Assembly (NCBI RefSeq): GCF_030272615.1
Contig: NC_081406.1
Location: 245,701,218 to 245,765,217, forward strand
DNA: 64,000 nucleotides
Direction: 5' to 3'
Source of the DNA: Cryptomeria japonica
Taxonomy: Eukaryota > Streptophyta > Pinopsida > Cupressales > Cupressaceae
The stretch's first letter is position 1. Every line of letters starts with the position of its first letter. Below are positions 20,468 to 33,090 of this stretch, piece by piece. A program made the position numbers and the translations under genes. The notes beneath the pieces are model-generated. The model saw nothing but the letters and a program-made list of their open reading frames with translations, made no database searches and had not been told where the DNA came from.

Positions 20468-22200
20468 CTAGTGAAAAAGTTCTCAATGCTCATTATTTTG
20501 TGTTTTTTCTAACTTTTGTCATTTTGATTTTAAAATCTAAAAAATTAATTTTGATATCCATTCATTTGTCTTGAGATTTATCAATCACAATTTTACAGAT
20601 ATTTCATTTTCATACAGAAGGGAGATTAAATTTAAAATCTATTTGACAGTCACAATGCAGATTAAGTTGAGACTTCATATTCTGGAGACCACTACTTTAT
20701 CATATAAATTTAGGTCTGACCTCCAGTTTGAATGAAGTGTTTGAAATGTATCTCTAAGATCAATATATCAATTTAGTTACATCTGCCAACTCTTGACATG
20801 GTATTTGTCACGCTAAATGAGATGATTTTGGTTATGGTTCATGAATGGGCAATAGAGATGGTTTTGATAGGCTTGGAAGCATTTGGTTCTCATAATTATT
20901 GGTCTCTCTATCACATTTGCTTGATAGATGACCTTATAAATATGGGCTATCTCATGGAGTTAGCATTATTGAGTATTCTTCACCTTTGCTTCCCAAAAGT
21001 TTGGGAGGTTATTTGTCATATCCAAATTAGAACCATTTCATATCATTGAATAAGAGAAATTGCTTGACTTGCTTTGATAATAATTGTAATTTTTTTATAT
21101 TTTTTGATTATTAATTACATGTTTTTTATTGATATCGATGTTGTGTTTAATTATTAATTCTACTAATGATAATTACTTAATTATGTTTGAACACGTTTTA
21201 ATATGATGACAATCATGTGTCGTGTGTGCTTGTAGGAACACCCTAGCAACAATGACCATGAAGACTATCATCCGAGAGAGTGAATTTAGCTACAGTACAA
21301 CACTAGAAAGATGGATGCACACACCGCTTGTAATTTGATTGTTTGTCATGACAATTGATTGCATATGTGTAGATGAGTGGGTTCTTGATCTATGCTTGTG
21401 ATGTTGTGTACATTGTGTGTATGAAAATTTATAGGTATTTAACTAGTGTTCTTGAAAGGCATTTGAGGTCATAAAAATTTTGATAATTCAGATTTCCTTG
21501 ATTTTATAGATATGTGTCTTCTTGACATAATGACATTTATGACCAAGCATTGTATTGATTATTTCATGATGTAGTATATATTCTTAATGAGTGTTATGAG
21601 AGCTTCATATGCTAAGAATGTTTAAATTGGCAGATTATGATGTTCTTAATGCCATTGACATAAACTGCAACCATTAATAGAATGGAAAATGGTATAGTTG
21701 GTATTGTCTTTAAAAGGGTGGTTGTATAATGATAGTGGGGAGATGTGTCTAGAAGCGTGACCCAGGTTCAAACCCTTAAAATGATAAAGTGGACCAAAAT
21801 TTTAATACATCAAAAACCCCCAGGGTGATAAATTTTAACATATTGAAATTTGTAACAGTGTAACCCAGATTCTAACCCGGTGCAATAAAATGAACCAGAC
21901 CATATTAAATCCACCAAGACAAAATTGTCGAAAGGACTCATGGTGCTATGGTAAGGGGGGATTTGTCTGTGCATGATTATGCTCTAACCCCAAGACAATA
22001 AAGTGAACCATAACTTCAGTTGGCCCAAGTTTACAATCTTAAGAATGTAGTGCAACTTAGACCAAATTGAGTTAGACCCTCCTTAAAAACTGACTCAATA
22101 ATTGCCCATAAATCTAATAAAATGAAGGGAAGTAAATCAATCTAATAAAGCCCTTTGTCTATAACATAACAAATACTTCTCCGTAAAGATTAAAATGCCA
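20468..22200. other. Intergenic DNA with a degenerate tRNA-like repeat
   Basis: Mostly AT-rich sequence without coding signals. Between about 21700 and 22020 three degenerate segments carry a box B-like or related motif (CCCAGGTTCAAACCC, CCAGATTCTAACCC, GCTCTAACCCC), each followed within about 20 bp by AATAAA(A/G)TG(A/G)ACCA-like sequence. This suggests an old tRNA-derived SINE or an iterated fragment of one. I see nothing else here. Confidence 0.35.
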
Positions 22201-22259
22201 AAAATGTAAAAATAAGTTCAACTGAAAAATCGTGATTCTGTTCCACACCATCAAGATTT

Positions 22260-22760
22260 TTGTCTTTTCAGGGCTCATGGTTTCAGTTCATCAATTTCGA
22301 GGGACTGCCTTTAAGGTGCTTCTGTTGCAATCATTTGGGGCACAAACTGATAGTCTGCCATTCCAAGAATCTTTTAAGTTCTAGCTCAGTTCATCTACGG
22401 GAATGGATTCAACAAGGTGGCAGCTCAAACTTGAGTTTGTGAAACAAAATTTTGAGAACTTTTCTTCTGATGCCCTCCCCCTCCTGCAGACCATTACAAA
22501 ATTATGGGCATTCAGCATGACAAGAGCGCCTTTTTGACTGACTGTTTATTTCATAAGGAGGCTCCATTTTCTGCAATTCCTGAGGATGACACGTCACAGG
22601 ATGCCACATGTGTTGAAAGGATCCTAGAGAGGATGATGTTCAATTGGCTTTTCTTCAGACATACTTACTATTTCCCACACAGAACCAAAGAAAGTCCAAA
22701 ACCAATTGTCGGCCCTCAGTTAAGTGCAGAGGAAGGAAGATGGAAAAAGAAAGATTAAAA
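22260..22760 (+). pseudogene. LINE ORF1 fragment with CCHC zinc knuckle
   Basis: The frame at 22260-22442 contains FEGLPLRCFCCNHLGHKLIVC, which fits the CX2CX4HX4C zinc knuckle preceded by the LP(x)RCF motif usual in plant LINE ORF1 proteins. Downstream, at about 22680-22800 in another frame, is a Lys/Arg/Glu-rich stretch that could be the ORF1 tail. The N-terminal domain, endonuclease and reverse transcriptase are missing. This is a decayed LINE piece. A cellular zinc-knuckle protein is less likely given the frameshifts and surroundings. Confidence 0.55.
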
Positions 22761-22912
22761 TTGGAAGCCATGAATAAAATTGTTGAGGGTTCTTGATGGA
22801 ACATGAAAACCCTTCTTACCCAAAAAGGAAGGAGGATGCTCTCAGCTCACAGTTGATCATCACATGTAAAGGGTTGCTTTTGGCATTTCTCAAGATCTTT
22901 GGCCATCTGTTG

Positions 22913-24795
22913 TAATGCCCCACCAAGAAACCCTAAAGGAAACAGCAACTAATACTCGAAAAGAGTGCAAAATTATTTTTTATAAATAATTAGAACACAT
23001 TAACGTAAAAGATAAACCTTACAATTGAAGTTGTACATGCGGAAGACTTAACTCAAACTCCTAAAGGGTTTCCCAACATGAATTACTTAATTAAACTAAT
23101 CTTTTCTTAAGGTCGATTAATCCATTTAAGATATACATTTATCCATTAGGAAATCAATTACACTAAACAATGATTGTTTCATTCATTGCATGGGATAACA
23201 CTATCATTTCTATACATCATTTATGATTAAACATTCAATTACATTGCATTAATGAACTTAATCAAAGATAGAAATCCTAACATCTGAATCTCAACATAAT
23301 ACATTCCTTTTACATTGCAAGGATTACTAGTATTACAATTGCACTTAATACATCAAGTCTCATAATAATACATAAGAATTACATCAAATTACAACTGCCA
23401 CAAAGGCATACATACAACAAATGATACAACTGACCACATAAGGGTCGAAGAGATACAAAACTGATCTGAGGCATCAAAGAGGTTCCAACTGGTTCAATGG
23501 AATGAAATGAATCCGAGAGAAACATCTAGAGCACCTGCGAAGCTAATCACTCGCAAGAAGGCACGAACAAAATACCCAATGGAAAGTGGCACTACCACCC
23601 GACCATGTAGCCCAAAAAGGAACCACCCCTTCGTGCTAGGAGATAGTACTAAGGCCCTCAAGCAAGCCACAACAAAACATCACATGGTCTAACATGAACA
23701 TAAGGGACTCACCCAAAGCATAAGCATACAAAACAAACTCCCACAAGAGTGCTCCAAGTAAAGCCAACACATGACTACACACTAGTGAACATAAGGGAAG
23801 AGTGTCATCGCATGGCTGGTATGGGTTATCCCAACAAGCCTCCATAGGCCCCGGCCCCCATCCTGAGTTATCCTGGTAGCCTCTCCCAAACCCCCGGCCC
23901 CCATCCATGACTCATACGGACCCAACAAACCTTTCGTGAGGACAAGGTAGTTGGTTTGCCATTCCAGACCTTCCCACTGCATCCTGAGTCTGTACTAGCA
24001 CTCAACCATGAGTGGGGCACAATTAATCTTAATTAATGTTTGAAACCCAACCCCAACTTATTAATTATGTTACCACTTGTTACACAACTTCCAGGGGGTT
24101 ATCCTGACAGCCACTTTGGGTCCCAACCCCCACTTAAAAGCCACTCTTCCTTATGACACTACACAACCTCCAAAGAACCCCAAGGCAAAACACAAAAGCC
24201 AACTAACACATGGAGTTCAAAAACAAAACTAAAGAACAATCTGGTTATACAAACCTTCTACCAAGGTTAAACCACTGGAGGTGTGAAATGGACAACTGGT
24301 CTATCCACAAGACGAGACCAAAACCACAATAAAGCAAGTACAGCCACAATCAAAAACTTAACCAAATCAATTTGCAAGGTAGGCTTCCATTCAACAACAT
24401 GCCATCACGACACAAAAAATGACTCTTTCAAATCAACACCAAAATTCATAATCAGAGTACATACTCAACAGGTACCACTTGCACTCTAAACACATCCATG
24501 TTAAGGTATCACAACGATTACTCAAAATATAATTAAAAACAAATGTTATCTAGTTGCAGCTCTTTCAATAACTGACTCTTTCACTTTAAAAAAATCCACA
24601 ATAGGGAATAACGCATAAAAAGGGTCTAAGTAAATATACTCCCAAATAAACTTGCTCAATACTTGATTTTAAACCATACACCTTAAAAAGAATAACAACA
24701 ACTCGTAGCCTAAATAAACAATTTTTTTTTTTTTAAATTGCACTCTTTTCGAGCATTAGTTGTTGTTTCCTTTAGGGTTTCTTGGCGGGGCATTA
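22913..24795. mobile_element. Non-autonomous Mutator-like element with about 60-bp terminal inverted repeats
   Basis: The left end (TAATGCCCCACCAAG, AAACCCTAAAGG, onward to about 22975) is the near-exact reverse complement of the right end (about 24735-24795), with few mismatches over 60 bp. The flanks are CATCTGTTG (22904-22912) and CATCTGTAG (24796-24804), a 9-bp duplication with one mismatch, as expected for Mutator-like elements. TG/CA next to the inverted repeat makes the boundary uncertain by two bases. The 1.9-kb interior has no transposase-like ORF. Part of it (23800-24150) is C-rich with repeated CCCCGGCCCCCATCC-like segments. It lies downstream of ATG12 exon 2, possibly in an intron. 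Confidence 0.8.
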
Positions 24796-25093
24796 CATCT
24801 GTAGTTGGTAAATTTTTTTGGTCTTAGTATGGCAGGCTTTTTCAGGCTCTTTGGTTGGGAAATTTATGCTCCCTCTAGTTTGTATTGGAGGATGTTTTAC
24901 ATTGTTTTGAAATGGATGAGGGCTCCAACAGATTCCCTCACTTACTTATCATAAACAAAAGATTATGATCAGACATCACAAACAGAACTTAATCCAAAAC
25001 AACGCCACACTGAGATTCTAAATAAATGCAAACAAAATAACTAATTTCAATATAAAGCTAACCTGAGATCAAGAAGAAAATAATAATATGTAC

Positions 25094-25279
25094 CTTAAAC
25101 TTTGATTGCTTGAGAATTGGGGCATCCCCTGTAGCCTTGAGAAGTATTACCACTGACATACATTCCAGTGAAATATTTATGTAAAGCAAAAAGTTTGAAC
25201 CGAAAAACAAAAAAAAAACACTAGTTCAAAAATCACAACTCTATGTTTTACCTTTGCGAGATGAGGCGTCTGTAGCCAT
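25094..25279 (-). CDS. ATG12: ATG12, exons 1 and 2 (ubiquitin-like autophagy protein, N-terminal part)
   Basis: On the minus strand, ATG at 25279 opens a 28-nt exon (25279-25252) ending CGCAAAG|GTAAAA. A 59-nt exon (25152-25094) follows, bounded by ATGTCAG| and TTTAAG|GTACAT. Together they give 29 codons in one phase: MATDASSRK, then VVILLKATGDAPILKQSKFK. I recognise the ATGDAPILKQSKFK block as the start of plant ATG12, the ubiquitin-like protein conjugated to ATG5 during autophagosome formation. In plants ATG12 has about 95 residues, so about two thirds are missing, including the C-terminal Gly. I found no later exon down to 20468, so the rest lies across long introns outside the window or the locus is a fragment. 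Splice sites look intact. Exon boundaries are predictions. Confidence 0.8.
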
Positions 25280-26600
25280 CTAGACCTTAACAATTCTTTG
25301 CATACTTCAAGTGCATATACTTTTTGTTCCTGTAGCGAATTTTATCTCAAACAAAACAAGGGATAATATTCTATTTTTTATTCGCTTGTTTTAGAACCCC
25401 CACCAAATATTACTTGTAACGTAATCATATAGAGGTTAACGGCAGTTTTTTTCTTTTCTCCTCTCTTTGAAAAGCCAATAGTTAGGAAATTTCACCAAAA
25501 GTCCAATTGGGAAGAAAGGACTAGCTACAAATAGCCTAACCTGCCGAAGCGTTGGGCAATCGAGATTTAAATTTTCTCCTACTTGCTTTTTAAGACAGAT
25601 GGGCCTGCGCTTATGGCTTTGATTTTCTTCTGTTTCTTGACACAATATTCGACGGTATGGACAAGATCAGATTCGATCATGAGAAAAACCGGTATTTCAG
25701 TTTGCTCCTTGCTCGTCCCCTTCATCGTAGTAGTTTGTCAGTTCTTAGAAATAGGAGTCACAGAAAAAAGAACAGAAACCAGTGCAAAATCAGATTTTAA
25801 ACAAATTTCAATCGGATTCCCACGTCACAAAAAAAGGGTTTTCAGTATACAGTTTTTACGATTTTATTGAATTGCGAGATTACCTGTACATAAGGTTCAA
25901 ATACCCCACAACTATCTTTGCTCGTCACGAATGAAACACCTCTTTAATAGTGAAAGAGAATAAAATCCCTTAATATAAATTTAAAGGTAACAGGGGAAGA
26001 GCACCATCGTGCATCATATTTCAATTATTTTTTTTTAGCTGTATTGAAATGTAGCTTAACAGTCTATAACTATTGTTAATATCAAGATTAAAAAGTGATC
26101 ATTTTAAAGTATAGTCTAATATATATTTAGAAGATGTTCTAATAATCATGTACCTACAACCACGTCAAAAATTAGTCTAACTAGTCCAATGCATATTCTT
26201 CTAAGAACCAATACACTTTCCACTAATAATTGTACCAGTATTTATGCACAAATGTCAATAGAGTTGCACATTTCCAATTAAAGTCTACAAATTTTTACTA
26301 CTACACAACTATTAATATATGTAAATTTTACTAATGACCTTTTAATTATCATTTTTTTTGGTTTCTTTAAAGTTAATTGGGGAGTTGGGTGAGCAAGAAG
26401 TCGCTGTCATTGGAACAATAAGATGTAACTAGGTCCCTTCCATTATGCAATAAATAATATAAACATTTTTAAAAATCAATTTAGATTAGTCAAACCATTG
26501 AAAAGTATTATCAATGACCAATGGGTATAGATATATAAATATTTGTGTTTATTGTGTATATGATAATAATTTTTAAATGTATGAAAAATAATTTTATTTT
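25280..26600. other. Upstream flank of ATG12
   Basis: It should hold the ATG12 promoter and 5' UTR on the minus strand. A plus-strand frame at 25583-25870 looks like a signal-anchor protein, but nothing supports it as a gene. From about 25980 the sequence is AT-rich and featureless. Confidence 0.35.
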
Positions 26601-26617
26601 TATATTTAGTTAAAAAT

Positions 26618-27661
26618 TTGTGTATTATTAAATATGGAAGGATTCTTGTGGATCACTCTCAATGCCTTCTTCGACTAGGGTTTTTAGTACCACCTTTTCA
26701 CAACTTAATGATGTCACAACTGAGATTGGCAAGACAAATGGCAGTTCCATGCATGGTGAGTATGTTGCGAATGCTGACTTCCCTCCTCATGTCCTGTCTA
26801 ATGGGATTAATGCTCAGGGAAACATCAAATGAATTTCTTCCTGCTTTTTGTCATTGCCCTTTGTGGGTGGTGATTTTGGTAAATATTCAATTGATAATGA
26901 TGCAATTGGGTCAAGAAGGCAAGTCATAGTTGTTATGCTCTCTCAGAATGGCTTAGGATTTGTCACTAGCTCTATGACTATGAACCTTAGGACACTCTCA
27001 CAGGCAGCAATTAAGGATGGCTCTAAGAGGGATTTGGATCCAACTTTTGAGGTCGATATGTGGTGTGAAAGGTTGAGTTGAATCTAGAAGGAGAAACCAT
27101 AGATGTGGATTCCAATGCTTCCACTAGGGATGACCAGGCATGCATCTTCACCTTAAAAAAGACAATCCCCATCAAGGATGGATGCTAATTCTACTCCTAA
27201 GTTCTCCTAAGAGAAGTGATTGTGGCAAAACAATTGAGGTCTCAATCAAGGGGTTGACCAAGTAGGTTGGGAGCTCAGGAAATAAGGGGTTGACCAAGCA
27301 GGTTGAGATCTTAGGAGTTTTGACTTCAGGTGAAGGGGATGGAGCATGAAGGATGCTAGATGTTTCTTCTAGAATCTAGATGAGGGTCATGGTGTTGGGG
27401 GGCTCATGAGATATTTGGACAATGGTTCAAAGAAAGAGAAAGAAAAAGTCAAGTTCAATATGCAACTACACTAACACACTAAAGTTGGAGCAACTTACTA
27501 GTTATGTAGCCTTTTGGTAGCTTAGGCTTTCCTTTTGCTTAGTAAGAGCTCATTAATGGGTGCCCAATGTTCTCTTTATTAGCAAATGTAATAACTTTTG
27601 CTTTATATTTAATTTAATGGGTGGAGCCCCTGTGTTGTCATTTACCTACCAAAAAAAAAAT
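26618..27661 (+). mobile_element. LINE remnant with ORF1-like reading and poly(A) tail
   Basis: A single frame with few stops covers about 26640-27080 (NGSSMHGEYVANADFPPHV, LPFVGGDFGKYS). Downstream is a tail typical of plant LINEs (GGGTGGAGCCCCTGTG, then TTACCTACC) ending in ten A residues at about 27652-27661. Endonuclease and reverse transcriptase are not visible, so the copy is internally deleted. I found no target-site duplication. Confidence 0.5.
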
Positions 27662-28369
27662 TCAAGTGTTGATATTGGTTTTTAAGAAATTTACAATTGT
27701 AGTAATTTAAAAGATTTTGGATGATTAAAAAATAATAATTTGAAAAGTATTATGGTTTATTAAAATTGATGGCCACGTAAAAAGATCTTCATCAACAACA
27801 AAATATTTTATAATATTTTAAGATGTATGTCTTTTTAATAACACTAAATTTTCAAGATGCATTTATAATAAACAATGTAAAAAACATGATTTTTAAAAAT
27901 TAAAAGAAATCATAGAGTTATCAAAGTCACGATGAAGGCTCTTCCTTCTTATGTTACCACAAACCCTAAAACCAATGGCAATGGTATTAAGACATTATGT
28001 TCTCTTATGGCAAGTGGTTATGAGTGCATGATCTCAAATAGTAAGGACAAGACTTTTGTAGTAGTGAACACAACTTTAAAGTAATTTAAAACATGAAATA
28101 GAGATACAAAAGAATTGAATTCTAATGTTACCTCAAGATTCAACACAATGAAAATTTGAAATAACCAATAAGAAGATATTACCAAACTCTATTGTTGCAA
28201 CTGGATTTGCTCAATGGATGATATGTAGCTTCTTGAAATCTTTGCATGTACCTATTGAAGACAACTTATTGCTTTACATAGGACAATGTGCTAGTTTATA
28301 GATGTTAGAGTGAATAAGATGTCATAATAAGGTCGTGTACCTTGATTCATAGTGAAGAGGGAATTTACG
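27662..28369. other. AT-rich spacer, no gene seen
   Basis: AT-rich, without coding signals. The last 20 bp (AGTGAAGAGGGAATTTACG) resemble the polypurine tract found before the right LTR at 33517 (AGTGAAGGGGATATAAG), so a little internal sequence of another copy of that element may precede this LTR. Confidence 0.3.
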
Positions 28370-28794
28370 TGTTAAGTCTACTTATACTAGATAATTAGTT
28401 ATCATAACTTAGATGTCATAAAGTTACTTTATGTAGTCTAAATATTGTTCATGGGATCATGTTAGTTATCTTAGGTCGCATTCAAGAAGTTATCTCATAA
28501 CGGGGCCATGTCTCATCATTTACTTTTAAATCATAAGCATTTATCATATTGCATCATGCATTTAATGTTTGTATCAAAGGTAGCTGTCCTCCTACCTCAT
28601 CACCTTACCTATATAAGCAAAGCCTATTGTGCATTATAACATATCTCATGTATATCATTTTCATATCTCATTAAGTAATATCAATCTCATTGTTCATGCA
28701 AGCTCATGTTGTAACATTCTCTTATGGAAAGCATGTTTCTTGATTGATCCTTTGAAGTTTGTAGCTTCTTTATGGTTTCATTATCATTTCAACA
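28370..28794 (+). repeat. Left LTR of a gag-only LTR element
   Basis: TGTTAAG...TTTCAACA, 425 bp, alignable throughout with 33517-33950. TATATAAG at about 28613 is a likely TATA box. A TGGTATTAGATTTATG primer-binding-like site (initiator Met tRNA type) follows directly at 28795. Confidence 0.8.
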
Positions 28795-29859
28795 TGGTAT
28801 TAGATTTATGAACCTGTAAACCTCTTCCCATTATTGAAGAATTGAGTTACTGCTAGAATAGATATTTCATTGCATGTTTATTTTCACTAGCGTTGGAGGG
28901 CATTTGAGCTCACCATTGAGTCCAAGACATTGAAAAATGTCAAAATTAATTTTTGTCAAAGTATCAAGGTTTTTGAGAAGGAATACTTGCCAACTACGGG
29001 AGGTAGCTAATTGTTTGGAGCAGTTTGGGCTAATTTGGCCCTGCCATTACATTCAAAAGGCCTAAAAACCCTAGAAACACCTATCAATTTATTCATTTTT
29101 GACACTTTCATCCAGGGCCATCATAGGTTTTTTGTTGTATCGGTGGTTGTATGGATATGTATGATCTGTACAATCCATATGGATAGGTGGAATAAATTTT
29201 TTGCCTCAAGCTATTTTTCACAAAAAAAATGTGCCCTATCCAAGCTATTTTTAACATTTTTATGGGCTAAAATTAGGTCTGGCAAATTTTTGCATACTAG
29301 TCTATTTTTCGTCGAAAGGTAAAAAGTATATTCTTTTTGTCAATTTGGCGTTTCAATTTTTTATCCAAAAATTATATTTTTCTAAAGTATAGGCCAACAT
29401 ATTTTCCAATTTTGGCAATGTCTTATTAGTTCCTGCCCTTTCAAGGAACTATTGGGGAGGGTTAATTTTAACATTCAAATAGTTTTTCCTTGCTGCAACC
29501 AATCAAGTTTCATACAAGAAATTTCATGAAATGCAGTCTCCCCATTTTGCAATGTTTAAATATTCGAAAGTAATCAAATTTTAACCAAAATGCATTAATA
29601 AAAGAATTTGTTGTCTTCTTATTGGATGAAATTATTGGAGCATTATGGATGCCTTCACGTGAAACAAAATGCTTAAACTACTTATTTGCTAGTTATTCGG
29701 TCACTACAGGATTGCAGAGGGGAGCAGGTTTACAGTAACAGTTGGCCTATAGGCAACAGAAGGTGTGAAAACCTAGTCTTACATTTGCAGTGAATTGTTT
29801 ATTTCACGGCACGATGCATGGCACGAAGATGTCTAGGCTAGAATGTTGACAATATTCTT

Positions 29860-30960
29860 TCACATGCTTTGTTGGTGATCTCCTTGAGTGGCAACTACAG
29901 GTACCCAATTGCAAAATCTTGCATTATATCTAGCAAGATAATGAGGTGGTATATGGACTTGAGGCTCACAGTGCCAAGCCTGTAATATGTGAGGCTGCAT
30001 TCTTTGTAGATTAATGTCCTTTGAAGTGAATGAAACAGGTGCAGAAGGGTTGGGGAATGGTACTCTATATGGGGATAAACTTGTAGAAGACATTGATGAA
30101 GTTGATAACTTACCTCCAAAAGGAATGGATAAAGGCGGTGACATAGACAGTGAAAAGGAAGCTGACATAGTCGATGCCTTGCTAAATGAAGTTGCGTAGC
30201 CTGGTGATTAAAAAGTTCAGAATGAGGCATATCTCTCCTGATTAAAATGTTCAGAATGAGGCATATCGACATTGAACTAAGAGGACATAAAATTGTTCTC
30301 AGGTAAAACTTCATATGCTCCAAAAGGAATCTCTTGAATAGCTTGTACATCATGTTTCTTTGATATTCTTGTAGCACATTCAATTTTGCTAAATGAGATT
30401 GAACAACAACAAGCGTGTTTGCACTCTTATTGTTGCTTTCAACAACACCTGAACAATTTTCCACCTGTGATTCTACAGCACAATCATCCACATCTTTTTT
30501 TTCTGTTGTATATCCAAATTGGAGGGTGTTTGGACATCTCGGCAATGTCAACTCTACCTTGCCATCAGATACTATTCGATTGGCTGGTGAAACATTACTA
30601 GATCCTCCACTGTTGCCGCTTTCAGAAGGAGAAGACCGGTCCATTGGGGAGGTGGGAGATAAGAAAGCATTATTTTCAATATCAGCACTGCATTTCCTTG
30701 AAACTTTCCAGTCCTCCTTGAACTTTTTAATACAGGATTCCTCTATCAATAGTAATTTTGCCCTTGAAGGCTACATGTCCTTCCCGCAAGTTGCTTCCTT
30801 TTGAACCTTATTTTGTTAATGAGCTCAAGAATCCTAGCGGCTAAACCTAAGGATGTAGTTGTTACCTCATTTCAAAAGGCATGTGTGAAGTTTTCAGACC
30901 ACAACCTTCTTTGCAACATTGGGTAGGAATTGCGCTGCCCTACAGCACTTATTTATTATC
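29860..30960 (-). pseudogene. Decayed antisense gene-like stretch inside the gag-only element
   Basis: The longest minus-strand frame (30749-29895) begins with a natural-looking 110-residue segment rich in Ser/Pro (NNAFLSPTSPMDRSSPSES, then SGGSSNVSPANRI). Natural-looking pieces continue in other frames on both sides: upstream LGLAARILELINKIRFKRK (about 30845-30790) and downstream QEIPFGAYEVLPENN and HIPPHYLARYNARFCNWVP. This pattern fits a former protein-coding exon series or captured transcript broken by frameshifts. I cannot name the protein. It lies between the element's primer-binding site and its gag, in antisense. Confidence 0.4.
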
Positions 30961-32630
30961 GGGATGCATATATTAATATTTTGTGGTTGTTTTAATTTGT
31001 TGTGGCATACATATATATTCTATTGGAACACTTTTTTGGTGGGACATCCAAAGTTTAACCATGGACTTGTAGTTTTATTAGTTCGTGTGCAAAGGGGGGG
31101 TTATATCAGTTGAATTGGTTAGGCTTCCACCTTCATCGTCGACATCCTTCTTCCATTGGAAGTCCCTTCCACCACCAATCGAGGTCTTTTCCTTCTGACC
31201 TGCACTTGGTATCAAGGTTATTTTTTATGGGTTATTTTCCTACCAATTAATACACATTGATGTACTTCTCCCTGCAGTCTATTTGGAGTGGTCAAATCCA
31301 ACCTCACTATGCTTTTATTGGTCACCAATATGTCCCACCTGCCAGTCAGATCTTCTTGGTTTGTTATTCCATTGGGTACCTTTTTTAATATCGGTGGTTG
31401 TATTTTTTATTACTCCAAGCATTTGCTAATTGGATCAGGGCATATTAATATTTAGGGATCTAATATTTTGGTTGAAGAGAATACAAATTTCAATGGTAAC
31501 ATCTATTCTATTGGCTCGAGATTTCTTTTTTTGTGGTTTCGGTCATTGGTGGAAGCGTTGAGGGTCTATAACTTTTATTTGGAGGCATCATTTTTTAATA
31601 TTTGGTGGCGAGGTTCACAAGCCCACCACCTTATCAACCAACTCCCTAGCCCTTGGTTTCTATAATGTGCCATTTTGCTAGCCAAACCCAATCTCAGCCT
31701 GATATATTCTCTGGGCAAGCAGGTCAGTTCTTTCTAGCTTAGGGTCAGGGGGACAGGTCGCCATGATACACACATAGATGGAGTCGTATAAGTGGATTGG
31801 CATGTTGCACTTAGTCTATTATTCTCCCCATGTTTTTCTCCAATTAATATAGAGGGTGGGAGGGGGGGTCAACCGGGTCAAGCGGGTGAGTGATCTTCAT
31901 CCTCTTGCTTTCCCGCACATGAGTTTTTCCAACCACAATGCATAGATCCAGAGGGAAAGAATATCCATGATCACTAGGCCTATTTGTCAACTCAACCCCA
32001 TGAGCTCCACCATTTTCTTTTCCCTATCCAAGCATCTTGTCACCTCTCTGCCAAGCTCTATCTACACTCATTTTCTCATGTCCTATTTGGACATTTTCTA
32101 CCATACAGGCTCTATCAAGACTCCTTTTTTAGAGAAAGTGGCCGCATTGACGACCAAGGGGTCCTATCCAGCCTAGTGGCATTTTTGACCCCCTCGCTTT
32201 TTATTGGGCTCTATATAGGCTTTTTCTTCTACAAAGCATAAATTGGGCATCCAATATCATTTTTTTGCAATTCATATATTGTTGTAAATATGGCTCTACC
32301 AACCTCGTTATGGTGGAGATTATTCTGCTTTATCTCTCTATTTATCAACCTTTTGCAGCTTGAAGTTTACCCTTATTTTTGGGCTCTTGAGCTCATAATT
32401 TTTTGGCACAATCTTTGATTTTCATGATTCTTGAAACATTGAAAAGGAATTGAGTAGCTTTGTGTGATTTTTTGCAATTTGTGGCATTTGCTTGATAACT
32501 TTAAATTCCTAATACTTGGAGAGGTACACTTTGTGGGGGACTTCATTTTCAATTGTACATCTTTTTTGGAGGTTTCTACATTCATGTGACAATTATATCG
32601 ATGAATTTTTTAAGAATTGTCATGATTTGC
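30961..32630. other. Leader of the gag-only element, no gene seen
   Basis: Pyrimidine-rich patches (CCACCTTCATCG, CTTCCATTGG) and a G-run at 31861. No convincing ORF or domain. Confidence 0.35.
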
Positions 32631-32631
32631 A

Positions 32632-33090
32632 ATGGGTTTTTCATTTCATCACTCTTCAATCATCTTGAAGAGGGGGAACTACAAACAATGGACAGATGGT
32701 ATTGCCACCCATCTTAGATGGCTTCATTTGTTGCCCCATTTGTATAATCGTGTTCCCTTACCTGTCACTCCTAGTAAGAGATTTGCTTGGAATTGCAAAA
32801 GGGATCATGTCTTAAGAGTTATTTCTATGCATGTAGATGATGAAATTTTAGAGTCTATTATTGATTTTGAGTGTCCACGTGCTCTTTGGACTAAAATCTG
32901 GGAGTTATATAGAGATCCTAATATTCAGCCATTCCTAGATGATCCTATTTTAGATTGCAATATGCCTCTTCACTCTTCAAAAAGGATACCCTATGATTGT
33001 GATGCTATTAGGGAGTTTGATACTTTAGAGTATTTTGAGACTTTAGATGAGGTTGAGGTTACTTTAAAGGATCGTAATTATTCTTCATAG
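32632..33090 (+). CDS. Copia-type gag fragment of the gag-only element
   Basis: The 152-codon ATG frame contains ILKRGNYKQWTDGIATHLRW and, about 50 residues later, ECPRALWTKIWELY. These are the conserved blocks of copia-type gag polyproteins (xNYxxWxxxM, then LWxxLxxxY). It stops at 33090. The 400 bp before the right LTR hold no protease, integrase or reverse transcriptase. The element could therefore move only with enzymes supplied in trans. The frame is intact, unlike most coding remnants nearby. Confidence 0.6.
   Translation: MGFSFHHSSIILKRGNYKQWTDGIATHLRWLHLLPHLYNRVPLPVTPSKRFAWNCKRDHVLRVISMHVDDEILESIIDFECPRALWTKIWELYRDPNIQPFLDDPILDCNMPLHSSKRIPYDCDAIREFDTLEYFETLDEVEVTLKDRNYSS

Noticed and set aside
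25583-25870. Small membrane protein gene upstream of ATG12
   Set aside because: Hydrophobic start but no homology I recognise and no splice or promoter support. It probably overlaps the ATG12 promoter by chance.
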